Notes under the pieces: generated by a model
The model's database searches: none
The model's input: the letters and a program-made list of their open reading frames with translations, nothing else
What the model was told of the DNA's origin: nothing
In this document: positions 8,277-19,731 of the stretch, piece after piece
How positions within the stretch are numbered: the first letter of the stretch is position 1
How the letters are laid out: each line of letters begins with the position of its first letter
Origin: Arthrobacter sp. AFG20
Lineage (GTDB): Bacteria > Actinomycetota > Actinomycetes > Actinomycetales > Micrococcaceae
DNA: 64,000 bases
Assembly (NCBI RefSeq): GCF_002892795.1
Contig: NZ_PJMC01000005.1
Location: forward strand, 186,001 to 250,000
Reading direction: 5' to 3'
Program-made: the position numbers and the translations under genes

Positions 8277-9383
8277 GTGGCTCACCAATGGCGCGGTGTC
8301 ATCCGCGAATACGCTGACCGTCTGCCCGTAACGGCGGCCACCAGGGTCATCACCCTCGGCGAGGGCGGTACGCCCCTGGTCTACGCCCAGAAGCTGTCCG
8401 AGCTGACGGGCTCGGACGTCTACCTCAAGGTCGAGGGCATGAACCCGACCGGTTCCTTCAAGGACCGCGGCATGACCATGGCCATGACCGCGGCCGTGGA
8501 GGCCGGGGCCAAGGCCGTGGTGTGCGCCTCCACCGGAAACACATCAGCCTCCGCCGCGGCGTACGCCACCGCCGCCGGCCTGACGTGTGCCGTGCTGGTG
8601 CCCGAAGGCAAGATCTCCATGGGCAAGCTGAGCCAGGCCATCGCGCATGGTGCCACGCTCCTGCAGGTTGACGGCAACTTCGACAACTGCCTGGACATCG
8701 CCCGCAAGCTGGGCGAGTCCTACCCGGTGTTCCTGGTCAACTCCGTGAACCCGGCCCGCATCCAGGGCCAGAAGACCGGTGCCTTCGAGATCGTCGACGC
8801 CCTGGGCGACGCCCCGGACATCCACGTGCTCCCGGTCGGAAACGCAGGAAACATCACGGCCTACTGGAAGGGTTACAAGGAGTACGCCGCCCCGTTCGAG
8901 TCCGAAACCGCCGGGACGCTTGCTCCCGTCGCCACTAAGACCCCCGCCATGTGGGGTTTCCAGGCTGCGGGCGCCGCGCCGTTCGTGGCCGGCCACCCCA
9001 TCACGGAACCGGACACCATCGCCACCGCCATCCGGATCGGCAACCCCGCCTCCTGGGACGGCGCCATTGCGGCCCGTGACGAGTCCGGCGGATTCATCGA
9101 CTCCGTCACCGACGACGAAATCCTGGCCGCCCACCGCTGGCTGTCCTCCCGCGAAGGCGTCTTCGTGGAACCCGGCTCGGCCGCCGGCGTCGCAGGCCTG
9201 CTCAAGAAGCACGCCGCAGGTGAGGTGCCGTCCGGCAAGACCATCGCCATCACCGTCACCGGCCACGGTCTCAAGGACCCGCAGTGGGCCCTCAGGACCG
9301 AGGACGGCAGCGATGTCCAGCCCGTCAAGGTGTCCAACGACGTCGTGACCGTTGCCGCAGAACTGGGACTGGAAGACAAATAA
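8277..9383 (+). CDS. thrC: Threonine synthase
   Basis: 368 residues. PLP enzyme making threonine from O-phosphohomoserine. The PLP lysine lies in [11 protein letters not shown] near residue 61, followed by [15 protein letters not shown] and the phosphate-binding glycine loop [13 protein letters not shown]. Its size fits the short actinobacterial class. The GTG start abuts the hom stop codon directly, and GTAGAAGGAGCTTAA supplies a Shine-Dalgarno within the end of hom. thrB follows after 2 bp, so hom, thrC and thrB form a single threonine operon. Confidence 0.96.
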   Translation: MAHQWRGVIREYADRLPVTAATRVITLGEGGTPLVYAQKLSELTGSDVYLKVEGMNPTGSFKDRGMTMAMTAAVEAGAKAVVCASTGNTSASAAAYATAAGLTCAVLVPEGKISMGKLSQAIAHGATLLQVDGNFDNCLDIARKLGESYPVFLVNSVNPARIQGQKTGAFEIVDALGDAPDIHVLPVGNAGNITAYWKGYKEYAAPFESETAGTLAPVATKTPAMWGFQAAGAAPFVAGHPITEPDTIATAIRIGNPASWDGAIAARDESGGFIDSVTDDEILAAHRWLSSREGVFVEPGSAAGVAGLLKKHAAGEVPSGKTIAITVTGHGLKDPQWALRTEDGSDVQPVKVSNDVVTVAAELGLEDK

Positions 9384-9385
9384 CA

Positions 9386-10360
9386 GTGGAAACCATGCTG
9401 CCGCAGACCACCCAGCTGCCCGCCATCCAGGCCGGGCAGCAGGTGACGGTCCGGGTTCCGGCCACCAGCGCCAACCTCGGTCCCGGCTATGACAGCCTCG
9501 GGCTGGCACTGACCCTGCACGACACCCTCACCGTGGAGAGCCTGGACAGCGACGAGCTCGTCTTCGAGCTCAGCGGTGAAGGTGCGGATTCCCTTCCGCG
9601 GGACGCCAGCCACCTGGTGGTCCGGGCGATGAATGCCGCCTTCGGGCGGCTGGGCTACCGCCACACGGGCCTGAAGATCACGGCGGAAAACGTCAATCCG
9701 CACGGCCGTGGTCTGGGCTCGTCGGCGTCCGCAGTCGTGGCAGCCGTGACCGCGGCCAACGCGATGCTGCCGGCGGGGGAGCAGCAGGACCGGAACTGGA
9801 TCCTGCAGCTGACCAGCGAGATGGAAGGCCACCCGGACAACGTCGCTCCGGCGATCTACGGCGGACTGGCACTGTCGTGGCAGGACAGTGACCAGTACAG
9901 CAGCACGTGCGCCACCGTGGACGCGGCCGTCATCCCCATCGTGGCAGTTCCGGACTTCGAGCTGTCCACCGAGGCCGCGCGCGCTTTGCTGCCTGCGTCC
10001 ATCGGCCATCACGCGGCCGCGATGAACTCCGGCCGTGCAGCACTTCTCATCCATGCCCTGACGCAGAAGCCTGAATTCCTGCTCGCCGGCACCGAGGACT
10101 TCCTGCATCAGAGCTACCGTGCTGAGGCCATGCGGCCCAGTGCGGCCCTTATCCGGGCCCTGCGCACTGCCGGCCACGCTGCCGTTGTCTCCGGAGCTGG
10201 ACCCACGGTTCTGGTCCTGGCCAACGGCGAGGCGGAAGCAGCCGCCGTTCTGGAATTCATAGCCTCGTTTTCCGAGGCAAACACGCCGGACATCAACTGG
10301 CGTGTGATGAAGCTGGCAGTCGACGTCGAAGGTGCTAAAGTGGGAGTGCACCGGCGGTAA
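9386..10360 (+). CDS. thrB: Homoserine kinase
   Basis: 324 residues. GHMP kinase phosphorylating homoserine for ThrC. Motifs: PATSANLGPGYDSLG near the N-terminus, the ATP-binding loop NPHGRGLGSSASAVV near residue 104, and the C-terminal motif SGAGPTVLVLA. GTG 9386 is taken because it lies 2 bp after thrC with GGAAG upstream; ATG 9395 (three residues shorter) is equally possible. Last gene of the run that begins with argS. Confidence 0.94.
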   Translation: METMLPQTTQLPAIQAGQQVTVRVPATSANLGPGYDSLGLALTLHDTLTVESLDSDELVFELSGEGADSLPRDASHLVVRAMNAAFGRLGYRHTGLKITAENVNPHGRGLGSSASAVVAAVTAANAMLPAGEQQDRNWILQLTSEMEGHPDNVAPAIYGGLALSWQDSDQYSSTCATVDAAVIPIVAVPDFELSTEAARALLPASIGHHAAAMNSGRAALLIHALTQKPEFLLAGTEDFLHQSYRAEAMRPSAALIRALRTAGHAAVVSGAGPTVLVLANGEAEAAAVLEFIASFSEANTPDINWRVMKLAVDVEGAKVGVHRR

Positions 10361-10808
10361 CACCGCATGCAGTCCCCGCAGTCAGCACCGCATTCACTGA
10401 GCCATCACAGCATTCATTGATGCAGCCCGACGGCGACTCTGCAGTCGAGAGGGCCCTGCAGCCAAGAGACCGTGCAGTCACCGACTCCGAAAATGGCCTT
10501 AACCGGTCATCGGGTCAGAATCTGCTTCGATCTGCTGCTGCTGCTTCGATCTCTTACTTGCGCGATATTTTCCGGTGCCACCTGCTTGGCCTGGCCAGGA
10601 ACCTACAGATGTGTTTCTGTTCCCTGAACCGCCAGTCCGCCGCCCCGCCAGCTATGCGGAGCGTTTGAAGGTGATCAATATCCGGCCCTGCTGGCCGAAC
10701 TCCAACCGGCAAGGCCGAACATCGCGGCTGCAGATCTGAACTGCAGCCCAGATCCAATCATCGCGTCCAGCTCACAGTCTGGACGCCGTCGAGGGGGAAG
10801 GATCCTTC
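10361..10808 (+). promoter_or_regulatory. 448-bp leader region upstream of rho
   Basis: No credible gene. The region contains two copies of CTGCTTCGATCT (10522-10533 and 10541-10552 approximately) separated by a CTG run, and a palindrome-like CTGCAGATCTGAACTGCAG near 10728-10746. A strong Shine-Dalgarno (GAGGGGGAAGG) sits before the rho GTG. Rho genes in several bacteria are autoregulated by Rho-dependent termination in a long leader; that is inferred here from length only. It presumably also contains the end of the thr operon and the rho promoter, neither of which I can place. Confidence 0.4.
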
Positions 10809-13016
<2,208 letters not shown>

Positions 13017-13057
13017 CTGAGTCAGGGGCGGGCGCAGGTGCGTTCGTGCGGTGGGTT

Positions 13058-13171
13058 GCCGCGCGGATGTTCCGCCCCCGCCCCTTCGTGTTGCAGCTGA
13101 CGTACTGCGTACGTCAGCTGCAACGCTACGACAGGCCCGATGCCACTCCCGGGGCGGAACATCCGCGCGGC
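13058..13171. repeat. Nested palindrome between rho and prfA
   Basis: Outer arms 13058-13078 and 13151-13171 are perfect 21-bp reverse complements. Inside them 13090-13104 and 13110-13124 form a second perfect 15-bp stem with loop CTGCG. The inner stem begins 74 bp after the rho stop and may end the rho transcript, but there is no T-run. The symmetry far exceeds a normal terminator, so it could be a dispersed palindromic element. Confidence 0.85.
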
Positions 13172-13247
13172 AGTTACGGGGCTCGCTCACCGTGGCGCGC
13201 CGATTTTGCGCCTGATTAAACTAGGTGCAGAACGAAAGGTTTTGAAA

Positions 13248-14321
13248 ATGTTTGAGTCCGTACAGGGCCTGCTTGATGAGCATGATGCTATTCAGGCTCA
13301 GCTTGGGGATCCGGCTGTTTATGCTGACCAGAAGCTGGCGCGGAAGCTGGGGCGGCGGTCTGCTCAGCTGAACGGCATTGTGGAGGCATACCACAAGTGG
13401 CATGCGCTGCACGATGACCTCGCGGCAGCCAAGGAGATGGCTGCCGAGGATCCTGACTTTGCTGCCGAGGTGCCTGAACTGGAGGAAGCCCTGGAGGCCG
13501 CGGCGGCGCGGCTGACGCGGCTGCTGATTCCCCGGGACCCGGACGATGCCCGCAACGTGATCCTCGAGGTCAAGGGCGGCGAAGGCGGCGACGAGGCGGC
13601 ACTGTTCGCCGGCGACCTGCTGCGCATGTACACCCGGTACGCAGAGTCCCGCGGCTGGAAAACCGAGATCATCTCCTCCACCGAGTCGGACCTCGGCGGC
13701 TACAAGGATGTCCAGGTGGCCGTCAAGGGCAGCTCCAACGATCCCGCCGAGGGCGTCTACGCGCGGCTCAAGTTCGAGGGCGGCGTGCACCGCGTGCAGC
13801 GTGTGCCCGTGACCGAATCGCAGGGCCGCATCCACACGTCGGCCGCGGGCGTTCTTGTCCTGCCCGAGGTGGATGAGCCTGAAGAGCTCGAGATCAACCA
13901 GAACGACCTCAAAATCGACGTGTACCGGTCCTCGGGTCCCGGCGGCCAGTCCGTCAACACCACCGACTCCGCCGTCCGCATCACGCACCTTCCCACCGGA
14001 ATCGTGGTGGCCATGCAGAACGAGAAGTCCCAGCTGCAGAACCGCGAAGCCGGCATGCGCGTGCTCCGTGCCCGCATCCTGGCCCACCAGCAGGAACAGA
14101 TCGACGCCGAGAACTCCGCCCAGCGGAAGTCCCAGATCCGCACCATGGACCGGTCCGAGCGGATCCGTACATACAACTACCCGGAAAACCGGATCGCCGA
14201 CCACCGCACCGGCTACAAGGCCTACAACCTTGACCAGGTCATGAACGGTGACCTCGAGCCGGTCATTCAGTCCGCCATCGAGATGGACGAGCAGGCGCGG
14301 CTGGACGCCATCGGCGACTAG
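13248..14321 (+). CDS. prfA: Peptide chain release factor 1
   Basis: 357 residues. RF1 recognises UAA and UAG and releases the peptide. It has the tripeptide anticodon PVT near residues 187-189 (PxT is the RF1 type), the GGQ motif in [10 protein letters not shown] near 232, and the C-terminal [17 protein letters not shown] 13248 is preceded by AAAGG 8 nt upstream; the longer open frame upstream runs through the palindromic intergenic sequence and is rejected. prmC, which methylates the GGQ glutamine, follows after 14 bp. Confidence 0.97.
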   Translation: MFESVQGLLDEHDAIQAQLGDPAVYADQKLARKLGRRSAQLNGIVEAYHKWHALHDDLAAAKEMAAEDPDFAAEVPELEEALEAAAARLTRLLIPRDPDDARNVILEVKGGEGGDEAALFAGDLLRMYTRYAESRGWKTEIISSTESDLGGYKDVQVAVKGSSNDPAEGVYARLKFEGGVHRVQRVPVTESQGRIHTSAAGVLVLPEVDEPEELEINQNDLKIDVYRSSGPGGQSVNTTDSAVRITHLPTGIVVAMQNEKSQLQNREAGMRVLRARILAHQQEQIDAENSAQRKSQIRTMDRSERIRTYNYPENRIADHRTGYKAYNLDQVMNGDLEPVIQSAIEMDEQARLDAIGD

Positions 14322-14335
14322 GAGCCCGGGATCAC

Positions 14336-15232
14336 ATGACGTCCGAGCACAATTCGGAGCCGGCCCAGTCCCTGGCTGCTGCGGTCCGGGAGGCGACGGA
14401 GCGCCTGACCGAGGCCGGCGTGCCCAGCCCCCGGGTGGACGCCGAGTTGCTGGCCGACCATTTGCTGGGCGTGGGCCTGGGCCGGCTGCGGGCCATGATG
14501 CTCGGTGATGCGCCAGCCCCTGCAGGCTACGCCGAACTTGTTGCTGAGCGCGCCGCCCGGATTCCGCTCCAGCACATCACCGGCGTGGCGCACTTCCGCT
14601 ACCTCCAGCTCGCGGTGGGACCGGGCGTGTTCATTCCGCGCCCGGAAACCGAGTCCGTGGTGCAGCTGGTCATCGACCGGCTGCGCGCACTGGAACGTGC
14701 CGGCGTGGTCCGCCCCAAGGTGGTGGACCTGGGCACCGGCTCGGGGGCCATCGCCGGGTCAGTCGCGCACGAGGTGCCAGAGGCCGAAGTCTTCGCAGTG
14801 GAGTTCAGCGAGTTCGCGCACGCCTGGGCGGCCAAGAACCTCCGGCCGCTGGGGGTCACCCTGCTGCTGGGGGACCTGCGCGACGCCCTGCCGGAACTCA
14901 ACGGAACGTTCGACGTCGTCGTCTCCAACCCGCCGTACATCCCCGCCGAAGCCATCCCCAACGAACCGGAAGTGGCGCTTCATGACCCGCCGGAAGCACT
15001 CTATGGCGGCGGAGCGGACGGCATGGAACTGCCGACGGCGGCCGCGGCCTCCGCGGCGCGGCTCCTGGTTCCCGGCGGCTACTTCGTGATGGAACACGCC
15101 GAAGTCCAGGCCGGCTGGATATCGACGATGCTGAAGCGGACGGGGCTCTGGAGCGACGTCACCACGCATTTTGACCTTAACGGCAAGGAACGCGCCACCA
15201 GCGCCGTCCTTGCTTTCCCGCCCGCGGAGTAA
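14336..15232 (+). CDS. prmC: Release-factor glutamine methyltransferase
   Basis: 298 residues. SAM-dependent N5-methylation of the GGQ glutamine of RF1 and RF2. It has an N-terminal helical substrate domain (about 1-85, with ELLADHLLGVG and RIPLQHITG), the SAM motif VDLGTGSGAIA near 132, and the catalytic NPPY near 198-201. The gene lies directly after prfA, matching its substrate. ATG 14336, with AGGAGCCC upstream overlapping the end of prfA. The next gene, a Sua5-type enzyme, is 15 bp away. Confidence 0.95.
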   Translation: MTSEHNSEPAQSLAAAVREATERLTEAGVPSPRVDAELLADHLLGVGLGRLRAMMLGDAPAPAGYAELVAERAARIPLQHITGVAHFRYLQLAVGPGVFIPRPETESVVQLVIDRLRALERAGVVRPKVVDLGTGSGAIAGSVAHEVPEAEVFAVEFSEFAHAWAAKNLRPLGVTLLLGDLRDALPELNGTFDVVVSNPPYIPAEAIPNEPEVALHDPPEALYGGGADGMELPTAAAASAARLLVPGGYFVMEHAEVQAGWISTMLKRTGLWSDVTTHFDLNGKERATSAVLAFPPAE

Positions 15233-15247
15233 TGAAAGAATGAGGCA

Positions 15248-16036
15248 GTGACCACTACGTACAACTGCACGGCCGACGACGAGCGGACCGCCGGAATCGC
15301 CCACGCACGGCGGGCGATCCTCGAGAAGAAGTGCATTGTCCTTCCTACCGACACCGTCTACGGAATCGCTGCCGACGCCTTTTCCCCGCAGGCCGTCACC
15401 ATGCTGCTGGTCTCCAAGGGCCGCGGCCGTAACATGCCGCCGCCCGTCCTGATTCCCCGCATGAACGCGCTCGACGGGCTGGCCACCGATGTGTACCCGG
15501 ATGCCCGCGACCTGGCCGAGGCCTTCTGGCCCGGCGGACTGACACTGATCTTCCACGCGCAGCCGTCCCTCGACTGGGATCTGGGCGAGACCAAGGGCAC
15601 CGTTGCCCTGCGCATTCCGGACGATGAAGTGGCGATCGACCTGCTGACGGTCACCGGACCCCTTGCCGTGTCCTCGGCAAACCGGACCGGGCAGGCTCCG
15701 GCGCAGACGGCCTTTGAAGCACGGTCCCAGCTCGCGGAGTCCGTTGAGGTTTACCTTGAAGGCGGTTTCCGCCCGATCGAGGGGACCGATGCCCGGCCGT
15801 CCACTATTGTGGATGCCACATCGTTGCCGCTGCGCGTGGTCCGTGAGGGGGCCATCAGTCTGGAGCGGCTGCGTGAGGTGGTTCCCGGAGTTCTCGACAT
15901 CAACGGCAATGGCGCGGACGAGGCTGAGCTCACCGGCGCCCCGGAGGACGCTGCTTCTGAGGACGCTGCGCCCGAGAGTGCTGCTGACGCTGCTCTGCAG
16001 TCCGACGCCGGCGAAAAGCCCGCAAGCGCCGAATGA
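15248..16036 (+). CDS. L-threonylcarbamoyladenylate synthase (Sua5/YwlC/TsaC family)
   Basis: 262 residues. Makes threonylcarbamoyl-AMP from threonine, bicarbonate and ATP for the t6A37 modification of ANN-decoding tRNAs. The YrdC domain covers about 10-215 with CIVLPTDTVYGIAADA, VSKGRGRNMPPPVLI and PLAVSSANRTG. After about residue 215 a low-complexity Ala/Glu/Asp tail replaces the Sua5 C-terminal domain. GTG start. Its stop overlaps the next gene by 4 bp. prfA-prmC-ywlC order is widespread in bacteria. Confidence 0.92.
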   Translation: MTTTYNCTADDERTAGIAHARRAILEKKCIVLPTDTVYGIAADAFSPQAVTMLLVSKGRGRNMPPPVLIPRMNALDGLATDVYPDARDLAEAFWPGGLTLIFHAQPSLDWDLGETKGTVALRIPDDEVAIDLLTVTGPLAVSSANRTGQAPAQTAFEARSQLAESVEVYLEGGFRPIEGTDARPSTIVDATSLPLRVVREGAISLERLREVVPGVLDINGNGADEAELTGAPEDAASEDAAPESAADAALQSDAGEKPASAE

Positions 16037-16803
16037 CGCTGCAGAGGCAAGCTATTCCCGTTCTTGGAGTGGACGCCACGCCCTTGGACGTCGACGGACT
16101 CACCGCCGTCCTCAACGGATTCGTGGCTGACGGCACCACCAGGACGGTCGTCGGACACAATCTCCACAGCGTGACGCTTTTCCACTCCGAACCGGAGTTC
16201 AGGAAGTTCTACGAGAACAGCGACGTCGTCCTTCTCGACGGCGCGCCCGTCCTCTGGCTGTGGGGGAGGAGCCGCGAAAAGACGGCCCGGGACACAAGGT
16301 CCGTCATGGACTACCGGCTTGGTTCAACGGACTGGATTCCCGCGCTGGGCCGGCTCGACGGCCTCCACCGCATCGCCGTCCTTGGTGCCGGTGCGACTGC
16401 CAACGCCAAGGCCGTGGCAAAACTGCAGGGCATGGTGCCGGGCGCCACAGTCGCCGGAATGCCGGGGGAGGACTGGGACCCGGAAGTCGAGGAGAAGGCT
16501 GCCGCGTGGCTGGCGGAATTCCAGCCGCAGCTGGTGCTGATCGGCCTTGGCATGCCGCTGCAGGAAGAGGTGCTGTGGCGCCGCCTGCCGTCGCTGCCGC
16601 CCGCGGTCTACTGCGCGGTCGGCGGAGCCATCGAGCAGATCGCCGGCATCCAGAAGCTGGCGCCCCGCTGGCTTGGCCGGTTCGGGCTGGAATGGGCGTG
16701 GCGGCTGCTGCTGCATCCGCGCCGCGTGGCGTACCGGGTGTTTGGCGAGCCGTGGGTCCTGCTGGGACTCCTGCTGCGCCGCCGGCTGCGCGGGCAGGGC
16801 TGA
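16033..16803 (+). CDS. WecG/TagA/CpsF family glycosyltransferase
   Basis: 256 residues. Family GT26 enzymes transfer ManNAc or a related sugar to a lipid-linked GlcNAc. Seen: VVGHNLHSVTLFHSEPEFR near the N-terminus, DGAPVLWLWG, GAGATANAKAV, and LVLIGLGMPLQEEVLWRRLP, typical of the family. ATG overlaps the preceding stop (ATGA), implying coupling, and wecA lies 1.2 kb downstream, so both may build a cell-surface polymer on undecaprenyl or decaprenyl phosphate. The exact sugar cannot be read from the sequence. The C-terminal Arg-rich helix may associate with the membrane. Confidence 0.85.
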   Translation: MTLQRQAIPVLGVDATPLDVDGLTAVLNGFVADGTTRTVVGHNLHSVTLFHSEPEFRKFYENSDVVLLDGAPVLWLWGRSREKTARDTRSVMDYRLGSTDWIPALGRLDGLHRIAVLGAGATANAKAVAKLQGMVPGATVAGMPGEDWDPEVEEKAAAWLAEFQPQLVLIGLGMPLQEEVLWRRLPSLPPAVYCAVGGAIEQIAGIQKLAPRWLGRFGLEWAWRLLLHPRRVAYRVFGEPWVLLGLLLRRRLRGQG

Positions 16804-16816
16804 CAGCCCCTCCCGC
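16790..16816. terminator. Stem-loop between convergent glycosyltransferase genes
   Basis: GCGGG (16790-16794) and GGGCT (16797-16801) pair with AGCCC (16805-16809) and CCCGC (16812-16816), with a 2x2 internal mismatch and a 3-nt loop. It overlaps the WecG-type stop and sits just before the convergent glycosyltransferase stop at 16822. Confidence 0.4.
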
Positions 16817-16821
16817 CTACG

Positions 16822-17718
16822 TTAGAACTTCTGGTCCTTCAGCGGGCCAAATCCCTTGCCGCGGAGCCCCGTGGAGAACGCCCGGAACCAGTCCGCCAGC
16901 CCGCGGAGATCGCCCCGGCGGAGGAAATAGCCGAGGTAGCCGCCAACATCGGCCACGAGCGACTTCACACGGAAGTGGCGGCGAATAAGGTAGCCGCGGT
17001 TGCGGTAATAGTAGTAGCGCTTGAACGCGCCCTCCGGGACGATGACGTGCCAACGGGCACCAAACACGTGCTTCGTTTCGGAAAACGCGTGCGGGTGCAT
17101 GATCGCAGCCGTGGTGACGGTGCCGAAACGGATGCCTGCCTTGCGCAGCCGGATGGTGAAGTCCACCTCGTCGCCGCGGATGAAGAGGCGCATGTCCGGC
17201 AGGCCCACCTTGAAGAAGACATCGGAGCGGATGAGCGCACCGTTGAAGAAATGGCCGTCGTTCGGCAGGAAGCCCACCTTCTCCAGCGCGGACCGGTCGT
17301 GGGAGACCTTGCCGTCCAGCCGGAAGAAGAAGGAGAGCTGGTCGGGATGCCCCGGAGCTACCACCAGGGGAACAACAGCCTCCAGATCCCGCGCCTCCGC
17401 TTCCCGGATCAGCGTGGCCAGGCATTCGGCGTCCGCCGGCTCGGCGTCGTCGTCCATCATCCAGACCCAATTGGCACCGCTGGCCACGGCCTTGAGCGCG
17501 GCCAGGGAGAAGCCGCCCGCACCGCCAAGGTTGGCTTCCGAACGGATGTAGTCCACATTCGCATGCTGGGCGGCCACGTCCTTCGCGGGGACCGTGCCAC
17601 TGTCAACGAGGCAGATGGTCGACACGCTGGCCGTCTGCCCGTTGATGGCCCTCAGCAGGACGGCGAGCTCATGGGGACGGTCAAACGTCACGGCGGCAAC
17701 TGCGACCGACACTGGCAT
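16822..17718 (-). CDS. Family 2 glycosyltransferase, galactofuranosyltransferase (GlfT)-like
   Basis: 298 residues. GT-A fold with MPVSVAVAAVTFDRPHEL at the start, the metal-binding WVWMMDDDAEP near residue 95, an acceptor region FIRGDEVDFTIRLRKAG, and HAFSETKHVFGARWHV. These resemble GlfT-type and rhamnosyl transferases that extend the actinobacterial cell-wall galactan, so a cell-wall role is likely but the sugar is inferred. ATG 17718 is chosen for AAGGA 8 nt upstream; the longer frame to 17892 has no ribosome site and an atypical N-terminus. Convergent with the WecG-type gene and divergent from wecA. Confidence 0.82.
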   Translation of the reverse strand: MPVSVAVAAVTFDRPHELAVLLRAINGQTASVSTICLVDSGTVPAKDVAAQHANVDYIRSEANLGGAGGFSLAALKAVASGANWVWMMDDDAEPADAECLATLIREAEARDLEAVVPLVVAPGHPDQLSFFFRLDGKVSHDRSALEKVGFLPNDGHFFNGALIRSDVFFKVGLPDMRLFIRGDEVDFTIRLRKAGIRFGTVTTAAIMHPHAFSETKHVFGARWHVIVPEGAFKRYYYYRNRGYLIRRHFRVKSLVADVGGYLGYFLRRGDLRGLADWFRAFSTGLRGKGFGPLKDQKF

Positions 17719-18015
17719 TGCGGGGATCCTTTCAGCACAGCCGTCGGCAAGTTTCCCGCCGGCGTAAGGCCGTGTGACGCGAAGCGATGTACCCGTTGGC
17801 GTTAGTATCTTGACTAGAGTCCACTGTAATACAGCCCCGTCAGGCACTATGCACTGCCTGTCTGTGCGCGCATGGCGACGGAGAAGTTTCATTTATTGCA
17901 CGTCAGATCCACACCTATCCAGCCCGCATGGTCCGCCCGGACTGACCCCGAATCCGCATAGCCTGCAGCATGGCGGGAAGCACTGCGCCAGCACCCTGGG
18001 AATGGTGGCCGCGCC

Positions 18016-19143
18016 ATGATCATGTACCTGTCCATGATGGTGACGGCGGCGCTCGTGTCCTACGGGGCCACGTGGGGTGCCCGGCTGATCGGTAACCGGC
18101 TTGAGCTGTTCGCCCCGATCCGCAGCCGGGACATGCATTCAAGCCCGGTCTCGCGGCTCGGCGGGCTGGGGATCTTCGCCGGCGTGCTGGTGGCGCTGGC
18201 CGTGGCAAGCCAATCCTTCTTCGTCAAGGACATCTTCCGGAACAACGGCGCTCCGTGGGGTGTGCTGGCGGGCGCTGGCGTCATCGTGCTGGTCGGAGTG
18301 GCGGACGACCTCCTGGACCTTCGCTGGTGGGTCAAGCTGATCGGGCAGTCTCTCGCGGCGCTCGTGGTGGCCGTCTGGGGTGTGCGGATGACCATCATCC
18401 CGTTCATTCCGGAACCGATCCGCTTCGACTCGGACCCGATCAACATCGTCCTCACCACCGGCCTCATCGTCGTCACGATGAACGCTTTCAACTTCATCGA
18501 CGGGCTGGACGGGCTGGCCGCCGGGGTGGCCATCATCGGCGGGTCCGCGTTCTTCCTCACCGCCTACTGGGTTCACCGGAACGCGCCGATCCTGGACCGT
18601 TCCGACCTCGCCACGCTGCTGACGGCGGTCCTTGTGGGCAGTTGCCTGGGCTTCCTGCCACACAACTGGTTTCCCTCGAAGATCTTCATGGGCGATTCCG
18701 GCGCGATGCTGATAGGCCTGCTGATGGCGTCGGCCGGTGTGGTCTCGACCGGGCAGATCTCCTCCGGCCTTTATGACCGCGTCAACGGTATCCCCACGAT
18801 CATCCCCATCCTGCTGCCGTTTGCCGTGCTGTTCCTGCCGCTCCTGGACCTGTGCCTTGCGGTGGTGCGGCGCACCGCCGTCGGGCGTTCACCGTGGTCT
18901 GCCGACCGCGGGCACCTGCACCACAAGCTCATGGACATCGGTTACTCCCACCGCACCGCGGTCATGCTGCTGTATTTGTGGGCGGCGGTGCTGTCTTTCG
19001 GTGGTTTGGCCTTTGCCGTCTACCCCTGGCAGGTTGTGCTGGCCGTAATGGTTGCCGCCACCCTGATCATGGGTCTGGTCACGGCCTGGCCGTACTTGAG
19101 CCGCCGTGGCGATGACGCCGGAGTAGGGCCAACACCGCAGTAA
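18016..19143 (+). CDS. wecA: Polyprenyl-phosphate GlcNAc-1-phosphate transferase (WecA/MraY family)
   Basis: 375 residues with about 10-11 membrane helices. Transfers a sugar-1-phosphate from a UDP-sugar to decaprenyl or undecaprenyl phosphate, starting arabinogalactan linker or teichoic-type polymers. Motifs: VGVADDLLDLRW, NAFNFIDGLDGLAAG, KIFMGDSGAMLIG and the WecA-type HLHHKLMDIG. It precedes the ATP synthase operon, as in mycobacteria. The 297-bp gap to the divergent glycosyltransferase should hold both promoters; I see only weak candidates around TTGACTAGAG (17810-17819). Confidence 0.93.
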   Translation: MIMYLSMMVTAALVSYGATWGARLIGNRLELFAPIRSRDMHSSPVSRLGGLGIFAGVLVALAVASQSFFVKDIFRNNGAPWGVLAGAGVIVLVGVADDLLDLRWWVKLIGQSLAALVVAVWGVRMTIIPFIPEPIRFDSDPINIVLTTGLIVVTMNAFNFIDGLDGLAAGVAIIGGSAFFLTAYWVHRNAPILDRSDLATLLTAVLVGSCLGFLPHNWFPSKIFMGDSGAMLIGLLMASAGVVSTGQISSGLYDRVNGIPTIIPILLPFAVLFLPLLDLCLAVVRRTAVGRSPWSADRGHLHHKLMDIGYSHRTAVMLLYLWAAVLSFGGLAFAVYPWQVVLAVMVAATLIMGLVTAWPYLSRRGDDAGVGPTPQ

Positions 19144-19174
19144 GACGCGCTTTTCGGAAAATTTCTATCTCGTG

Positions 19175-19204
19175 TAGAATTCAGGTGCAGGTCTTTCCTG
19201 CACC
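19175..19204 (+). promoter_or_regulatory. Candidate promoter and leader hairpin of the atp operon
   Basis: TAGAAT at 19175-19180 is a good -10, with TTTTCG 18 bp upstream as a weak -35. The leader then has an 8-bp perfect hairpin, GGTGCAGG (19184-19191) with CCTGCACC (19197-19204) and loop TCTTT. Transcription from here would give a leader of about 45 nt before the first gene. Confidence 0.45.
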
Positions 19205-19233
19205 ACTCCACCCTGCCCCGAAGATTGGTTCGC

Positions 19234-19731
19234 ATGACCTCCAACGCCGAGCCCGGACCTGCGTCCGGCAAGGGATCCGTTGGCGTCTCCGGGCCCACGC
19301 GGTCGCTCTGGCTCGGTCTGCTCGGACTCAGTTCGGCAGTGTCCTGCGGCGCGCTGGTCCTTACCGGCGTGGTGGCTGTGCTGCTGAATGGCTGGACCGG
19401 TGTTGTGTCCAGCAGCCTCGGCGGCCTCCTGGTGGTTGTGTTCTTCGCGATCAGCCTGCTGATCGGCCACTTTGTGGGACGCAACAACCCCTCGGGCGCC
19501 GTCGGCCTGTTCGTGGCGACCTACTTCGTCAAGGTCATCGGTTTCGCCGTGGTGCTGTTCGCCGTAGGCGCTCCCGACTGGCTGCACGGCCGCTGGTTCG
19601 TCATAGGTGCCGTCGTGGCCGTGGTCACATGGCAGGCTGCCGAGATCTACGGTTTCAGCAAAGCCCGGCTGCAGATCTTCAATGACCCCGAGCCGGACAG
19701 CGACCCCAAGCCGAACGGTGAGCAACACTGA
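19234..19731 (+). CDS. ATP synthase-associated membrane protein (AtpI/UncI-like)
   Basis: 165 residues with four predicted membrane helices (starting at LWLGLLGLSSAVSCG, GVVSSSLGGLLVVVFFAI, AVGLFVATYFVKVIGFAVVLF and RWFVIGAVVAVVTWQAAEI). Position and topology match the uncharacterised protein between wecA and atpB in mycobacteria and relatives, which resembles AtpI, an assembly factor of the c-ring. Function is inferred. ATG 19234 preferred over the upstream TTG 19225. Its TGA overlaps the next ATG by one base. Confidence 0.75.
   Translation: MTSNAEPGPASGKGSVGVSGPTRSLWLGLLGLSSAVSCGALVLTGVVAVLLNGWTGVVSSSLGGLLVVVFFAISLLIGHFVGRNNPSGAVGLFVATYFVKVIGFAVVLFAVGAPDWLHGRWFVIGAVVAVVTWQAAEIYGFSKARLQIFNDPEPDSDPKPNGEQH

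Noticed and set aside
10417..10668. 83-codon open frame in the rho leader
   Set aside because: No ribosome site, no recognisable domain, and codon use unlike neighbours; the stretch is better read as an untranslated leader.
13140..13247. 36-codon extension of prfA
   Set aside because: It runs through the outer arm of the palindrome, and a Shine-Dalgarno precedes the internal ATG 13248 that matches RF1 N-termini.
17770..17840. sigma-70 promoter pair for the glycosyltransferase and wecA
   Set aside because: TTGACT and TAATAC occur but at wrong spacing; not strong enough to annotate.
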